The notes under the pieces are model-generated. The model was given only the letters and a program-made list of their open reading frames with translations, made no database searches and was not told where the DNA came from. 64,000 nucleotides of DNA from Mesorhizobium koreense (lineage in GTDB: Bacteria; Pseudomonadota; Alphaproteobacteria; Rhizobiales; Rhizobiaceae): contig NZ_CP134228.1 of NCBI RefSeq assembly GCF_031656215.1, positions 2,561,001-2,625,000 of the forward strand, written 5' to 3'. The position numbers and the translations under genes are program-made. Shown piece by piece: positions 16,488-24,721 of the stretch (positions are counted from its first letter, which is position 1; each line of letters starts with the position of its first letter).

Positions 16488-17138
16488 ATGCGCGCGCTCG
16501 AGGCAACCGATCTCATCTACATCGTCCTGGCGGCGCGCTGGACGCTGCTACTTTCGCTGGCCGCCTTCCTGGGCGGAGGGGGCGGCGGCCTGCTGGTAGC
16601 GCTTGCCCGTACCAGCGAATACAAATGGCTGCGGATCGTTTCGGCCGGCTACATCAAGCTCTTCCAGGGCACGCCGCTCCTGATGCAGCTCTTCCTCGCC
16701 TTCTTCGTGCCGGGACTGTTCGCCTTGTCGGTCGATCCCTGGACGGCCGCGGCGCTGGGTCTCTCGCTCAATGCCAGCGCCTTCCTTGGTGAGATCTGGC
16801 GCGGCGCCATCGAGGCCGTGCCGCGCGGACAATGGGAGGCGGCGACCTCGCTCGGGCTGCGCTACGCCCCGACGATGGGGCTAGTCGTGGCGCCGCAGGC
16901 CGTCAAGATCGCGATCCCTCCAACGGTCGGGTTCCTGGTGGAACTGATCAAGGGCACATCGCTCACCTCGATCATCGGCTTCGTCGAACTGACGCGTGCC
17001 GCGCAGGTGGTCAACAACGCCACCTTCCGGGCCTTCACGATCTTCGCCGTCACCGCGCTTGTCTATTACATCATCTGCCGCCCGCTATCGGCCTACGGCA
17101 GGAGACTGGAGGAAAGGCTCCGCATCGCCACACGCTGA
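16488..17138 (+). CDS. Polar amino acid-type ABC transporter permease (second subunit)
   Basis: This second 216-residue permease of the same family has the block GYIKLFQGTPLLMQLFLAFF and the EAA loop (GQWEAATSLGLRYAP). It starts six bases after the first permease and should form a heterodimer with it. A poly-Gly segment (GGGGGGLLVAL, about residues 24-34) in the first membrane region is unusual but stays in frame. Confidence 0.88.
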   Translation: MRALEATDLIYIVLAARWTLLLSLAAFLGGGGGGLLVALARTSEYKWLRIVSAGYIKLFQGTPLLMQLFLAFFVPGLFALSVDPWTAAALGLSLNASAFLGEIWRGAIEAVPRGQWEAATSLGLRYAPTMGLVVAPQAVKIAIPPTVGFLVELIKGTSLTSIIGFVELTRAAQVVNNATFRAFTIFAVTALVYYIICRPLSAYGRRLEERLRIATR

Positions 17139-17183
17139 AGGTGTCGATGAAAACATCCGTCCAACCTGAGAGGAGAACGTCGC

Positions 17184-18005
17184 ATGTCTTTATTTAAATC
17201 CATCAGCCGCCGCGATTTCGGCTCGCTGACCCTGGCCGGTCTTGCCGCCGCCTCGCTCGGTATTGTGCCCGCCCAGGCGGCCACGCCCGACGAAATCAAG
17301 GCGCAGGGCAAACTGACGGTCGGTGTCATGACGGACTATCCGCCCTTCGGCGGCATCGATGCCCAGCAGCACCCGGAGGGTTATGACGCCGACGTCGCCA
17401 AGCTCCTGGCGGATTCGCTCGGCGTAAAACTCGAGCTCGTTCCGGTGACCGGCCCCAACCGGATCCCCTATCTTCTGACCAACAAGGTGGATGTGCTGAT
17501 CGCCACCCTCGGCATCACCGCTCCGCGCTTGAAGCAGGTATTGTTTTCCAATCCCTACAGCACGCTGACGATCTATGTGCTGGCGCCGAAGAGCGTCGAT
17601 ATCAAGACGCCAGAGGATCTGAAATCGGTGACGATCAGCGTCTCGCGCGCGTCGACGGAACTGGCCGCTCTCGAAGCGATCGCGCCGAAAGGCACTCCGC
17701 TCAAGATCTATGACGATGATGCGACGTCGATACAGGCGCTCATCTCCGGCCAGACCCAGGCGCTCGGCGCAAGCACGGTCGTCCTCGCTCATCTCATCAA
17801 GAATTTCCCGCAACTGAACATCGAGCCGAAGATCCTGTTGAACGAGCAGGCAAACGGCATGGCCATCCGCAAGTCCGACACCGCCTTGCTGGAATACGCC
17901 AACAAGTTCATCGCCCAGATCGTGGAGAACGGCGAGCTCTCCAAGATCAACGAGAAATGGTTCGGCTTCCCGCTGAAGAAGCTGCCGCCGATGCCGAAGT
18001 TCTGA
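17184..18005 (+). CDS. ABC transporter periplasmic binding protein (family 3 solute-binding)
   Basis: The 273-residue protein carries an N-terminal signal with twin arginines (SISRRDFGSLTLAG, cleavage near AQA) that may direct Tat export. The mature part has the family 3 pattern: GKLTVGVMTDYPPFGGIDAQ, then EGYDADVAKLLADSLGVKLE and a hinge region. It follows the two permeases after a 45-base gap holding GAGAGGAGAA. Ligand is unknown; amino or dicarboxylic acids are usual in this family. Confidence 0.88.
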   Translation: MSLFKSISRRDFGSLTLAGLAAASLGIVPAQAATPDEIKAQGKLTVGVMTDYPPFGGIDAQQHPEGYDADVAKLLADSLGVKLELVPVTGPNRIPYLLTNKVDVLIATLGITAPRLKQVLFSNPYSTLTIYVLAPKSVDIKTPEDLKSVTISVSRASTELAALEAIAPKGTPLKIYDDDATSIQALISGQTQALGASTVVLAHLIKNFPQLNIEPKILLNEQANGMAIRKSDTALLEYANKFIAQIVENGELSKINEKWFGFPLKKLPPMPKF

Positions 18006-18017
18006 GCCTGCGGAACA

Positions 18018-18042
18018 TGTGCCCGGCCCGGCGCCGGGCACA
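18018..18042 (+). terminator. Strong hairpin after the ABC transporter operon
   Basis: TGTGCCCGGC (18018-18027) pairs perfectly with GCCGGGCACA (18033-18042) around a five-base loop, 12 bases after the stop of the binding-protein gene. The following TTCCTTC is only partly T-rich, so it may be a terminator or an mRNA-stabilising end. Confidence 0.6.
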
Positions 18043-18168
18043 TTCCTTCGGCTGTCGGCAAGAACGGTCATCCTACATGCGCTCGGCCCGAAGCTGTCGT
18101 CCTGCTGGACACGACGGCAGCGGTTCCGGATAGTGATCGGCGCATCATGTCGGTTGCAGGCGGCACTC

Positions 18169-19017
18169 ATGCGTTGGCAAGTCGGTCACGGGCGGCATCT
18201 GGATCTCGGCGCCGAATCCGTGTTGATGGGGATACTGAACGTCACGCCGGATTCCTTTTCCGACGGCGGACGGTTTGATCGCCCGGAGCCCGCTCTTGCT
18301 CACGCCAGGCAGATGCTGGCCGAGGGCGCGGCGATCATCGATGTCGGCGGCGAATCGACCCGTCCGGGTGCCGAGCCGGTTTCGGCCAATGAGGAGCAGG
18401 CGCGCATCCTGCCCGTCATCGAACAGCTTTCCGCCGAGGGCAGGGCGCTGATTTCGGTGGACACCTATCGGGCCGAGACGGCGCGGCTGGCGGTAGCGGC
18501 CGGCGCGCATATCGTCAACGACATACACGGCCTGCAACGCGAACCGGATATCGCGCGTGTGGCGGCTGAAAGCGGCGCCGGCATCGTCGTCATGCATACC
18601 GGCCGCGACCGCGAAAAGCTGCCGGACGTGATCGCCGACGAATTTGCTTTCCTTCGAAAATCCCTTGAGATCGCGAGGACCGAAGGCGTTGCGGACAACC
18701 GCATCGTGCTCGATCCGGGCTTCGCCTTCGCCAAGGGCAGCGAGGAGAACCTCCAACTCATGGCCCGTTTCGGCGAGTTGCACGGTCTCGGCTTTCCGCT
18801 CCTCGTCGGCACGTCCCGAAAACGCCTGGCGCGCCATCTGGTCGGCGAACACGATGAGGCACGCGATATCGGCACGGCGGCGACCAGCGTGATCCTCCGC
18901 CTGAAGGGTGCATCCATTTTCCGCGTCCATAACATTGCGGTCAACCGTGACGCTCTGGCTTTCGCCGACGCTGTACTGGAGCGGGAAAGGCGGCCAGGTA
19001 GCGGCTACAACCTTTGA
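18169..19017 (+). CDS. folP: Dihydropteroate synthase
   Basis: DHPS joins p-aminobenzoate to the pterin pyrophosphate. The 282-residue protein has the TIM-barrel signatures LMGILNVTPDSFSDGG, AAIIDVGGESTRPGAEPVS and PLLVGTSRKRL, so the catalytic and phosphate-binding loops are intact. The ATG at 18169 is chosen from homology length (MRWQVGHGRHL), although no strong ribosome site is seen. It converges with pqqE. Its placement in a C1 island raises the possibility of a link to pterin cofactor synthesis, but it looks like an ordinary folate enzyme; the divergent DHPS-like protein at 52305 belongs to the H4MPT set. Confidence 0.88.
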   Translation: MRWQVGHGRHLDLGAESVLMGILNVTPDSFSDGGRFDRPEPALAHARQMLAEGAAIIDVGGESTRPGAEPVSANEEQARILPVIEQLSAEGRALISVDTYRAETARLAVAAGAHIVNDIHGLQREPDIARVAAESGAGIVVMHTGRDREKLPDVIADEFAFLRKSLEIARTEGVADNRIVLDPGFAFAKGSEENLQLMARFGELHGLGFPLLVGTSRKRLARHLVGEHDEARDIGTAATSVILRLKGASIFRVHNIAVNRDALAFADAVLERERRPGSGYNL

Positions 19018-19038
19018 AGCCGAGAGGCCAATAGCGGT

Positions 19039-20157
19039 CTACGCAGCCTCCACGATGGTGCCGATGCGACGGTAGATGAAGGGAACGTCCGCCGGTGTGC
19101 CCTCGGCAGCGCGGCGCGCCTCGTCGATGAGCGCGGCCATCCGCGCATGGATCGGCGATTTCACGCAGGCCGGGTCGGTCGCCGCGGCATCGCCGGCGAT
19201 GGCCATCGCCTGGCAGCGGCAGCCGCCCCAGTCAATCTCGCGCCGTTCGCAGCTTCGGCAAGGCTCCTGCATCCAGTCCGTGCCGCGGAAGGCATTGAAA
19301 GCCGGCGAATCGTTCCAGATATCCGCTAGCGTGCGCTCGCCGAACTGCTCGAAGGTGAGCGACAGGATGGTTCGCGCTGCATGGCAGGGCAGGACCGCGC
19401 CGTCCGGCGCCACCATGAAGGCGTCGCGAGCCCAACCGCCCATGCAGGGCTTGGGATAGGTGGCGAAATAATCCGGCGTGACAAAATCGATGTTCATGAC
19501 GCCGGTAAGCCGCTCGCGTGCCGCCTCGACGATTTCGGCCTGCCGGTCGACCGCATCGCGGTCCGGCATCAACGCATCGCGGTTGGTCAGCGCCCAGCCG
19601 GCATATTGCACGTTGGCGATTTCGAGCCGCTCCGCGCCGAGCGACAAAGCAAGTTCGATAAATTCCGGCACTTCCTCGATGTTGTGGCGGTGGATCGGAG
19701 CGTTGATGGTGAGCGGCAGGCCGGCCGCCCGCGCGCGGCGCGCCGTTTCCAGCTTCTTCTCATGGCTGCCGCGGTGGTTGCCGATCCGGTCGGTGGTCTC
19801 GGGCCGCGCTCCTTGGAAACTCAGTTGCAAATGGTCGAGTCCAGCCTCCGCGAAGGCCTCGATGCGGCCTTCCGCGATGCCGACGCCAGCGGTGATCAGA
19901 TTGGTGTAGACGCCGCGCGCCGCAAGGCTCGCGATCAATTGTTCGAGATCGCGGCGCAAGGTCGGCTCGCCCCCTGAAAGATGCACCTGTAGCACGCCGA
20001 GATCGGCTGCTTGGTCGAACAGGTCGAGCCAGGTGCGCGTATCGAGTTCCCGGTTGGCCTTGAGCAGTTCAACCGGGTTGGAGCAGTACGGGCATTGCAG
20101 CGGACAGCGGTGGGTGATTTCCGCCAGCATGCCGATCGGGGGTAGTGACGCGCTCAT
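19039..20157 (-). CDS. pqqE: PQQ synthase PqqE (radical SAM, SPASM)
   Basis: PqqE makes the Glu-Tyr carbon-carbon crosslink in PqqA, the first committed step of PQQ synthesis. The 372-residue protein has the radical SAM cluster motif CPLQCPYC, the GGEPTLR SAM loop and a C-terminal SPASM Cys set (GWARDAFMVAPDGAVLPCHA, then CRSCERREIDWGGCRCQA). The ATG at 20157 overlaps the pqqD stop (ATGA), favouring it over a longer frame start. It is the last gene of pqqABCDE. Confidence 0.96.
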   Translation of the reverse strand: MSASLPPIGMLAEITHRCPLQCPYCSNPVELLKANRELDTRTWLDLFDQAADLGVLQVHLSGGEPTLRRDLEQLIASLAARGVYTNLITAGVGIAEGRIEAFAEAGLDHLQLSFQGARPETTDRIGNHRGSHEKKLETARRARAAGLPLTINAPIHRHNIEEVPEFIELALSLGAERLEIANVQYAGWALTNRDALMPDRDAVDRQAEIVEAARERLTGVMNIDFVTPDYFATYPKPCMGGWARDAFMVAPDGAVLPCHAARTILSLTFEQFGERTLADIWNDSPAFNAFRGTDWMQEPCRSCERREIDWGGCRCQAMAIAGDAAATDPACVKSPIHARMAALIDEARRAAEGTPADVPFIYRRIGTIVEAA

Positions 20158-20450
20158 AGTCGCACCAGCAGTTTGTCCGACCATTCCTGCAGGAAGTCGG
20201 TGATGTCGGCCTTCACGTCTTCCTCGGCAGCATCGTAGTCGGAAGCGAGGTCGGTGACGATCTCGTCCACCGTCGAGCGACCGTCGCAGTGGCGCAGGAT
20301 GTCGAGGCTGATCTCGTTCGGCCAGAACACCTTTTCCGGCGAAAGCACTGCATAGGCCTGCCGCACGGGATCGAACTGAATGCGCACGTGTCTCGGCAAG
20401 AACGGCTTCGAATCCGCTGAAACCATTTCCTTTTTTTTAGGCACAGCCAT
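20154..20450 (-). CDS. pqqD: PQQ peptide chaperone PqqD
   Basis: PqqD binds the PqqA peptide and presents it to PqqE. The 98-residue protein shows the RRE-type winged-helix pattern FLPRHVRIQFDPVRQAYAVL, then a block around VDEIVTDLASDYDA and the C-terminal helix DITDFLQEWSDKLL. The ATG at 20450 overlaps the pqqC stop (TGATG); a GTG one codon upstream is also possible. The N-terminus is extended and Lys-rich (PKKKEM), encoded by a run of eight A residues that could slip, and an inner Met with GGAA before it is an alternative start. Confidence 0.93.
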   Translation of the reverse strand: MAVPKKKEMVSADSKPFLPRHVRIQFDPVRQAYAVLSPEKVFWPNEISLDILRHCDGRSTVDEIVTDLASDYDAAEEDVKADITDFLQEWSDKLLVRL

Positions 20451-21205
20451 CACACGACCTCCGGCCTGAAGGCCCCGGGCGGGATGTTGCGTTCCTCGCC
20501 GTAAGCGTGCTGAAGCGCGTCGAGCATGGCCCAGAGGATATCACATTTGAACACCAGCGCGTCGATCACCGATTGCTGACGCTCAGGCGTGTCGGCGTGC
20601 TTCAGGACGTAGGCGAGGGCGAAATCGGAATCGCGTGAGGCCTGCTCCGGTCGCCGAGTGAAATAAGCAAGGGTGTCTTCCGTGACATAGTCGTATCTGG
20701 CGAGCATGGCCGGCACGCGTTCGCCGATGATGATCGGTGAAAACAGTTCCGTGAGCGAGGAGGCGACCGCTTCGAGCAACGACCGGTTGGTGCAGAAGGA
20801 CAGATAGGCGCCGACGGCGAAGCGCGTGGCCGGCAGCGCCAGTCGCTCGCTTTTCACCGCTTCGGCATCGAGGCCCAGCGAAGTAGATAGATGCAGCCAG
20901 CGCGCAATACCGCCGCTCCAGCCGTCCTCGCCGTCATGATCCTCGATGCGTTTGCGCCATTCGGCGCGGAAGGCCGGATCCTCGGCGCGGGCCAATATCA
21001 TGGCGTCCTTGCGCGGGATGACTGCCTGATAGCAATAACGGTTCAGCGCCCAGGCCTGTAATTCGCCTTTCGACAGGTCGCCGCCGGTCATCCTGTGATG
21101 ATAAGGGTGCCGGTTATGGTAGCGCTCGGCTCCCACCTGTCTCAGAACGGTCTCCAGTTCGGCCGTGGAAAGGCCATTTCGGGCCGCGTCATGGAAATCG
21201 CTCAC
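20450..21205 (-). CDS. pqqC: Pyrroloquinoline-quinone synthase PqqC
   Basis: PqqC catalyses the final cyclisation and oxidation that yields PQQ. The 251-residue all-helical protein has YHNRHPYHHRMTGGDLSKGE, LNRYCYQAVIPRKDAMILA and the later VLKHADTPERQQSVIDAL, which contain the active-site His, Tyr, Arg and Lys residues of the family. Start is a GTG inside a four-base overlap with the pqqB stop. Confidence 0.96.
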   Translation of the reverse strand: MSDFHDAARNGLSTAELETVLRQVGAERYHNRHPYHHRMTGGDLSKGELQAWALNRYCYQAVIPRKDAMILARAEDPAFRAEWRKRIEDHDGEDGWSGGIARWLHLSTSLGLDAEAVKSERLALPATRFAVGAYLSFCTNRSLLEAVASSLTELFSPIIIGERVPAMLARYDYVTEDTLAYFTRRPEQASRDSDFALAYVLKHADTPERQQSVIDALVFKCDILWAMLDALQHAYGEERNIPPGAFRPEVV

Positions 21206-22140
21206 AGTTCTATCTCCATTCCGTCGCGGCCGATCTCCCAGCCGGCGGCCGTTACCGCGGCGCGTTCGGATGAGTTTTCGTCGAGCACCGGATTAGTGTT
21301 GTTGATATGGACGAAGACGCGGCGGCCGATTGCAAGATCGGCCAGCCCCGCAATAGCGCCATTCTCGCCGGCCATCGATATATGCCCCATGCGTGCGCCG
21401 GTCTTTTGGCCAACGCCGGCCGAGATCATCTCGTCGTTGGTATAGAGCGTGCCGTCAAACAGAACGCAGGCCGCATGGGCCAGGCGCATCCGAAGGCCGG
21501 CGTCAATACGCGCGCAACCGGGGATGTAGAACGCCGCGTCCTTGTCCTGGCCATTCGCAATGCGTACACCGATCGTGTCGCCCTTGTCGGAGCTGAAATC
21601 CGCCTGAGGGTCGCTGGTACCTTCCAGATAGAGCGCCACCTTTCCAGGGACGGCGAAACTCTCCACTACGATCCCAGTCTCGCGACCTTCTCCGTCGCAG
21701 ATAGCCGTTTCCTGATCGGGCGGCAGCACGCGCCGAGACACAATCGAAGGATCGAGTACATTGAAGATGGAATTGGCCTCCAGTACCCGGAGAACCTCTG
21801 TCGTCGAATAAATGGCGATTGGCTGGCGTTCGCGCAGACTGAGCAGCCCGGCCACGTGGTCGACATCGGCATTCGTAAGCACCACCGCCCGGATCGGCGT
21901 CGAGCGCAACGGTCCGTCCGCCGCCGGCTGCAGTTCCGGCGTCTGGGCGATCTGCTGGCGGATGTCGGGCGAGGCGTTAAAAAGCACCCATCCGTTGCCA
22001 TCGGCGGATGCAGCAAGGCTCGACTGCGTCCGTGGCTGGATACCGGGTGTTCCAGCACGGGCTTCCCGGCTCAGCCGGTAATTGCAGTTCCATTGCGGAA
22101 AACCACCGCCGGCCGCCGATCCGATGATCTTCAAACGCAT
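21202..22140 (-). CDS. pqqB: PQQ biosynthesis protein PqqB (metallo-beta-lactamase fold)
   Basis: PqqB hydroxylates the diamino acid intermediate released from PqqA. The 312-residue protein begins MRLKIIGSAAGGGFPQWNC, the family N-terminus with the structural zinc Cys region, and has LTNADVDHVAGLLSLRE as the metal-binding block, then a C-terminal VFVHINNTNPVL. The ATG at 22140 is chosen because this is the conserved start of the family. Confidence 0.96.
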   Translation of the reverse strand: MRLKIIGSAAGGGFPQWNCNYRLSREARAGTPGIQPRTQSSLAASADGNGWVLFNASPDIRQQIAQTPELQPAADGPLRSTPIRAVVLTNADVDHVAGLLSLRERQPIAIYSTTEVLRVLEANSIFNVLDPSIVSRRVLPPDQETAICDGEGRETGIVVESFAVPGKVALYLEGTSDPQADFSSDKGDTIGVRIANGQDKDAAFYIPGCARIDAGLRMRLAHAACVLFDGTLYTNDEMISAGVGQKTGARMGHISMAGENGAIAGLADLAIGRRVFVHINNTNPVLDENSSERAAVTAAGWEIGRDGMEIEL

Positions 22141-22200
22141 CGCAACGTCCGCTTGGCGTAGAGAAATCTGGCTGGCGCGGGCAGCATACAACCCCACCGC

Positions 22201-22283
22201 CACCGGCTTTGCCGGTGACTAAAGCACATCACCAGTCCTGTGCAGCAGGACGGTGCGCGTCCCCGTCGCCAGGGACGCGCACC
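22201..22283 (-). promoter_or_regulatory. Three consecutive hairpins between pqqA and pqqB
   Basis: Reading in gene direction, a 12-bp perfect stem (GGTGCGCGTCCC at 22252-22263 with 22272-22283) starts nine bases after the pqqA stop. It is followed without gap by a 6-bp stem (22235-22240 with 22246-22251) and then a 7-bp stem (CACCGGC at 22201-22207 with 22211-22217). None has a T-run, so attenuation or transcript stabilisation is more likely than full termination; this could yield excess pqqA message. Confidence 0.6.
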
Positions 22284-22291
22284 ACCGCGGC

Positions 22292-22387
22292 CTACCTCTT
22301 GGGAGTAACTTCGGCAGGCAGATACCGCGTGATCTCGAAACCGGCCGCCACCTGGCACATGGCCGGCTTCTTCCAGCTTTTCTTCAT
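22292..22387 (-). CDS. pqqA: PQQ precursor peptide PqqA
   Basis: This 31-residue peptide supplies the Glu and Tyr that become PQQ. It begins MKKSWKKPAM, and Glu18 and Tyr22 lie in FEITRY with the required E-x3-Y spacing, three residues apart in between. A ribosome site (AGAGGAGAAGAG) is directly upstream, and it is the first gene of pqqABCDE on the same strand. The basic N-terminus with Cys11 is somewhat different from textbook PqqA sequences, but the crosslink motif and context make the call firm. Confidence 0.93.
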   Translation of the reverse strand: MKKSWKKPAMCQVAAGFEITRYLPAEVTPKR

Positions 22388-22530
22388 CACTCTTCTCCTC
22401 TTCTACCGACCCCCTAAGGGGTCAATTCCAGCACAGTTGACCATTGCCTGGCACCGTTACGCAATGGCTAGTCCATCATTCTAAATGGACAAACGAAGCA
22501 TTCGGTTCTCAAAATTTGAAAAGAAAATCA

Positions 22531-23097
22531 CTAATTCACCTGATCTTTCATTACGTATGGCTTGTTTTCCTCCAGCGGAAGTTTCGCTTCTTCCCAACCA
22601 TCGGCGCCGAGCGGATACCAGACCACCGAACTGTAACCCCACTCGACGGCCCGCTTGGCGGCGTTCCACGACATCCAGCATCCCGTCATGCAGTAGAACA
22701 GGAGAGGCTGTGACTTGTCGTTGCCGGTGACCTTTTCAAGGGCATGCCGGAAATAAGCTTCCGTTTCACGCGAAAGTGCCCCGTAGCCGACATTGGCCAG
22801 CCACAAGCTTCCGGGAATGTCGTCGCGTACCTTGTCCCGCCATATCGTGCCGGCCGGCAGGTTGGCAGGCTTCGGCGTGTGCGGCATCACATCGAGGAAC
22901 ACAGCCTCCTTCTTGCGCCACAGTTCTTCGGCTTCCCCGGTCGAGACGACCCTTGCGCCGCGCAAAGAGTCTGGTACGGGCGCACGATACGCATCCATTC
23001 GGTAGCCGGAGGGCTCAGCGACGGTGCCGGCCAAGGCCGGTCCCGTCAAACCCAGAATGGTCGCTGCCAGCAGCAAGACTTTTCCCTTTTCTTTCAT
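22531..23097 (-). CDS. PQQ-dependent catabolism-associated CxxCW protein (rhodanese-like, secreted)
   Basis: The 188-residue protein has a signal peptide (MKEKGKVLLLAATILG, cleavage near ALA) and a rhodanese-like domain with VFLDVMPHTP and the motif CMTGCWMSWNAAKRA, where CxxCW replaces the usual single active Cys. This is the named PQQ-associated CXXCW family, which occurs beside quinoprotein dehydrogenases. The ATG at 23097 gives a proper signal peptide; one ten codons upstream is possible. It is the last gene behind xoxFGJ and may handle thiols or metal in the periplasm; its exact role is unknown. Confidence 0.88.
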   Translation of the reverse strand: MKEKGKVLLLAATILGLTGPALAGTVAEPSGYRMDAYRAPVPDSLRGARVVSTGEAEELWRKKEAVFLDVMPHTPKPANLPAGTIWRDKVRDDIPGSLWLANVGYGALSRETEAYFRHALEKVTGNDKSQPLLFYCMTGCWMSWNAAKRAVEWGYSSVVWYPLGADGWEEAKLPLEENKPYVMKDQVN

Positions 23098-23139
23098 TTT
23101 CAGCCGTATCTCGCTTTGACCCGGCATGTTCCCGTCACG

Positions 23140-24015
23140 CTATTGCGTGATCGGATTGTCGTGTTCGTCTATCAGCGGCACATTGTAATCGAGCAGGATC
23201 TTGTTGATCTCCGCCTGATGCTCGCGGATCACCTTGTTGAGCGTGCGCTTCCACTCTTGATCCGAAGGGCGCACGCCCATGGTGATACGGTAGGCCATGC
23301 GCTGGCCGGTCTTTTCCTTGAGCAGCGGCACGACCGCGAGATCGGCGCCCGATTGCTTGACATAGTAACCAGCCATCGGCCCCCACAGCACTGCCGCATC
23401 GATCGTGCCCGCATTGAGGTCCTTGATCATCACCTCGCCCATAGAAGGCAGGAGCCGCGTGTCGATCATCAGCGGATAAATTTTCGCTGTACGCAGAAGC
23501 TGATTTGCAGCCATATTCGCGGTCGGCGGCGTATTCTGGACCACGCCGATTTTCTTGCCGGCCAGTTTCGGGTCCTCGATCGAGTCGACGCCGTCCAGGC
23601 CGCCGCCCTTCTTGTAGATCAGTACATAGCTCGATCGGTAATAGGCGTTGGTATTCTGCACGACCTCGTCGCCCTGCGCGTAGCCGATGATCACATCGCA
23701 GCGATGGGCGGTCAGCGTGTTTCGCACGAAGCCGATCACGGCCGGGAACCAGGTATAGGCGACAGACTTGCGGCCGGTGTTCTGCGCTACGAGTTCGGCA
23801 ATCTTGTTCTCGAAACCCTGACCGCTCTTGTCCGAGAAGGGCATGTTCGACGGATCGGCGCAGACGCGCAATACGTCCGGATCCACAAGCTCGCCCGCAG
23901 CACCCAGCCCAGCGCCTTGCGCCGGGATGGACGCTGCCGCAAGCGCCAGAAGAGCCGCCGCGGCCAGCGATGCGATGCGCGAATTTGGGCGCGAATTTGG
24001 CGAGCGGGAACCCAT
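23140..24015 (-). CDS. xoxJ: XoxJ, periplasmic binding-type protein of lanthanide methanol dehydrogenase
   Basis: XoxJ resembles a family 3 solute-binding protein but works with XoxF, probably in activation or assembly. The 291-residue protein has a signal sequence (LAAAALLALAAASIPAQG) and the quinoprotein-associated family start LRVCADPSNMPFSDKSGQGFE (given in two parts: LRVCADPSNMPF, then SDKSGQGFENKIAEL). The ATG at 24015 starts two bases before the end of xoxG, so the genes are tightly coupled. No permease or ATPase accompanies it, which fits a non-transport role. Confidence 0.93.
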   Translation of the reverse strand: MGSRSPNSRPNSRIASLAAAALLALAAASIPAQGAGLGAAGELVDPDVLRVCADPSNMPFSDKSGQGFENKIAELVAQNTGRKSVAYTWFPAVIGFVRNTLTAHRCDVIIGYAQGDEVVQNTNAYYRSSYVLIYKKGGGLDGVDSIEDPKLAGKKIGVVQNTPPTANMAANQLLRTAKIYPLMIDTRLLPSMGEVMIKDLNAGTIDAAVLWGPMAGYYVKQSGADLAVVPLLKEKTGQRMAYRITMGVRPSDQEWKRTLNKVIREHQAEINKILLDYNVPLIDEHDNPITQ

Positions 24016-24016
24016 C

Positions 24017-24541
24017 TCAGCTACCCATGCATTCCTTTTCGTGGTCTTTCGCCGCCTGGGGCTTATCCTCATGGTGCGGCGGGCGGCCGCGCGGCATGTC
24101 GCCGACGGCGCGGGCGCGCAGGTAGACGTAGAGCGCGTCCATGTAGCAATAGACGTTCTTGTTGTTGCCGAAGGCCGGCATGACCTTCTCCTTGCCGCCG
24201 CCGAGGTCCTTCTTTCCGCCGGCGACGATGCCGAGGAAATCGGCATAGGAGATATGTTTCATCGAGTCCTTCAGGGCCGGCGCATAGGTGGAGCCCATCG
24301 CGTCAGGGCCATGGCAGACATGGCAATCCGAGTGATAGCGGATGTAACCGGCATAGGTGTAGTAATCGACGGTGTCGCCATTGATCTTGAAGGTCGGATT
24401 GCCTTCGGCGTCTAGATACTGGCCACCTTCGTCCTTCACGGCCTTTGCCTTCTGCGCATCGTCGTCGGCATGGGCAACAACTGGGGCAACCATGGGGACA
24501 AGGGCTAGCGCGCACGCCAACAATACAGGTCTGAAGAACAT
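24017..24541 (-). CDS. xoxG: XoxG, cytochrome cL-like electron acceptor of XoxF
   Basis: XoxG takes electrons from XoxF in the periplasm. The 174-residue protein has a signal peptide (cleavage near AHA, residue 24), a single CHVCH heme site in YHSDCHVCHGPDAMGSTYAP and a candidate axial Met in KVMPAFG. The C-terminus is His/Lys/Glu rich. It lies between xoxF and xoxJ, the usual order. Confidence 0.94.
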   Translation of the reverse strand: MFFRPVLLACALALVPMVAPVVAHADDDAQKAKAVKDEGGQYLDAEGNPTFKINGDTVDYYTYAGYIRYHSDCHVCHGPDAMGSTYAPALKDSMKHISYADFLGIVAGGKKDLGGGKEKVMPAFGNNKNVYCYMDALYVYLRARAVGDMPRGRPPHHEDKPQAAKDHEKECMGS

Positions 24542-24642
24542 TCACTGGCCTCGTATCTGGGACAATCGTTTCGTTGTGACGGCGCGGTGCCGAATGGAGG
24601 GGCCCACTATCGCGAGCGGCTTCCGTTTTCACCGCAAAATGG

Positions 24643-24674
24643 GACCGGAGGGCCGTTGCCCGAGCCTTCCGGTC
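24643..24674 (-). promoter_or_regulatory. Hairpin between xoxF and xoxG (possible attenuator)
   Basis: GACCGGAGGGC (24643-24653) pairs with GCCTTCCGGTC (24664-24674) with one mismatch around a ten-base loop. In gene direction it lies 48 bases after the xoxF stop and is followed by a short T-run (ATTTTG). It could lower read-through into xoxG and xoxJ. Confidence 0.5.
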
Positions 24675-24721
24675 ACCACCTGTTTCATGCCCAATTCACG
24701 GGCATGTGCTTCCGCTTCCCA

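Noticed and set aside
18169-19017. folP as the H4MPT-specific pterin synthase
   Set aside because: It has all standard folate DHPS loops and lies apart from the H4MPT genes; the divergent DHPS-like gene at 52305 fits that role better.
22444-22462. A sigma-54-like TGGCAC element upstream of pqqA
   Set aside because: The GG and GC elements are one base too close and it faces away from pqqA.
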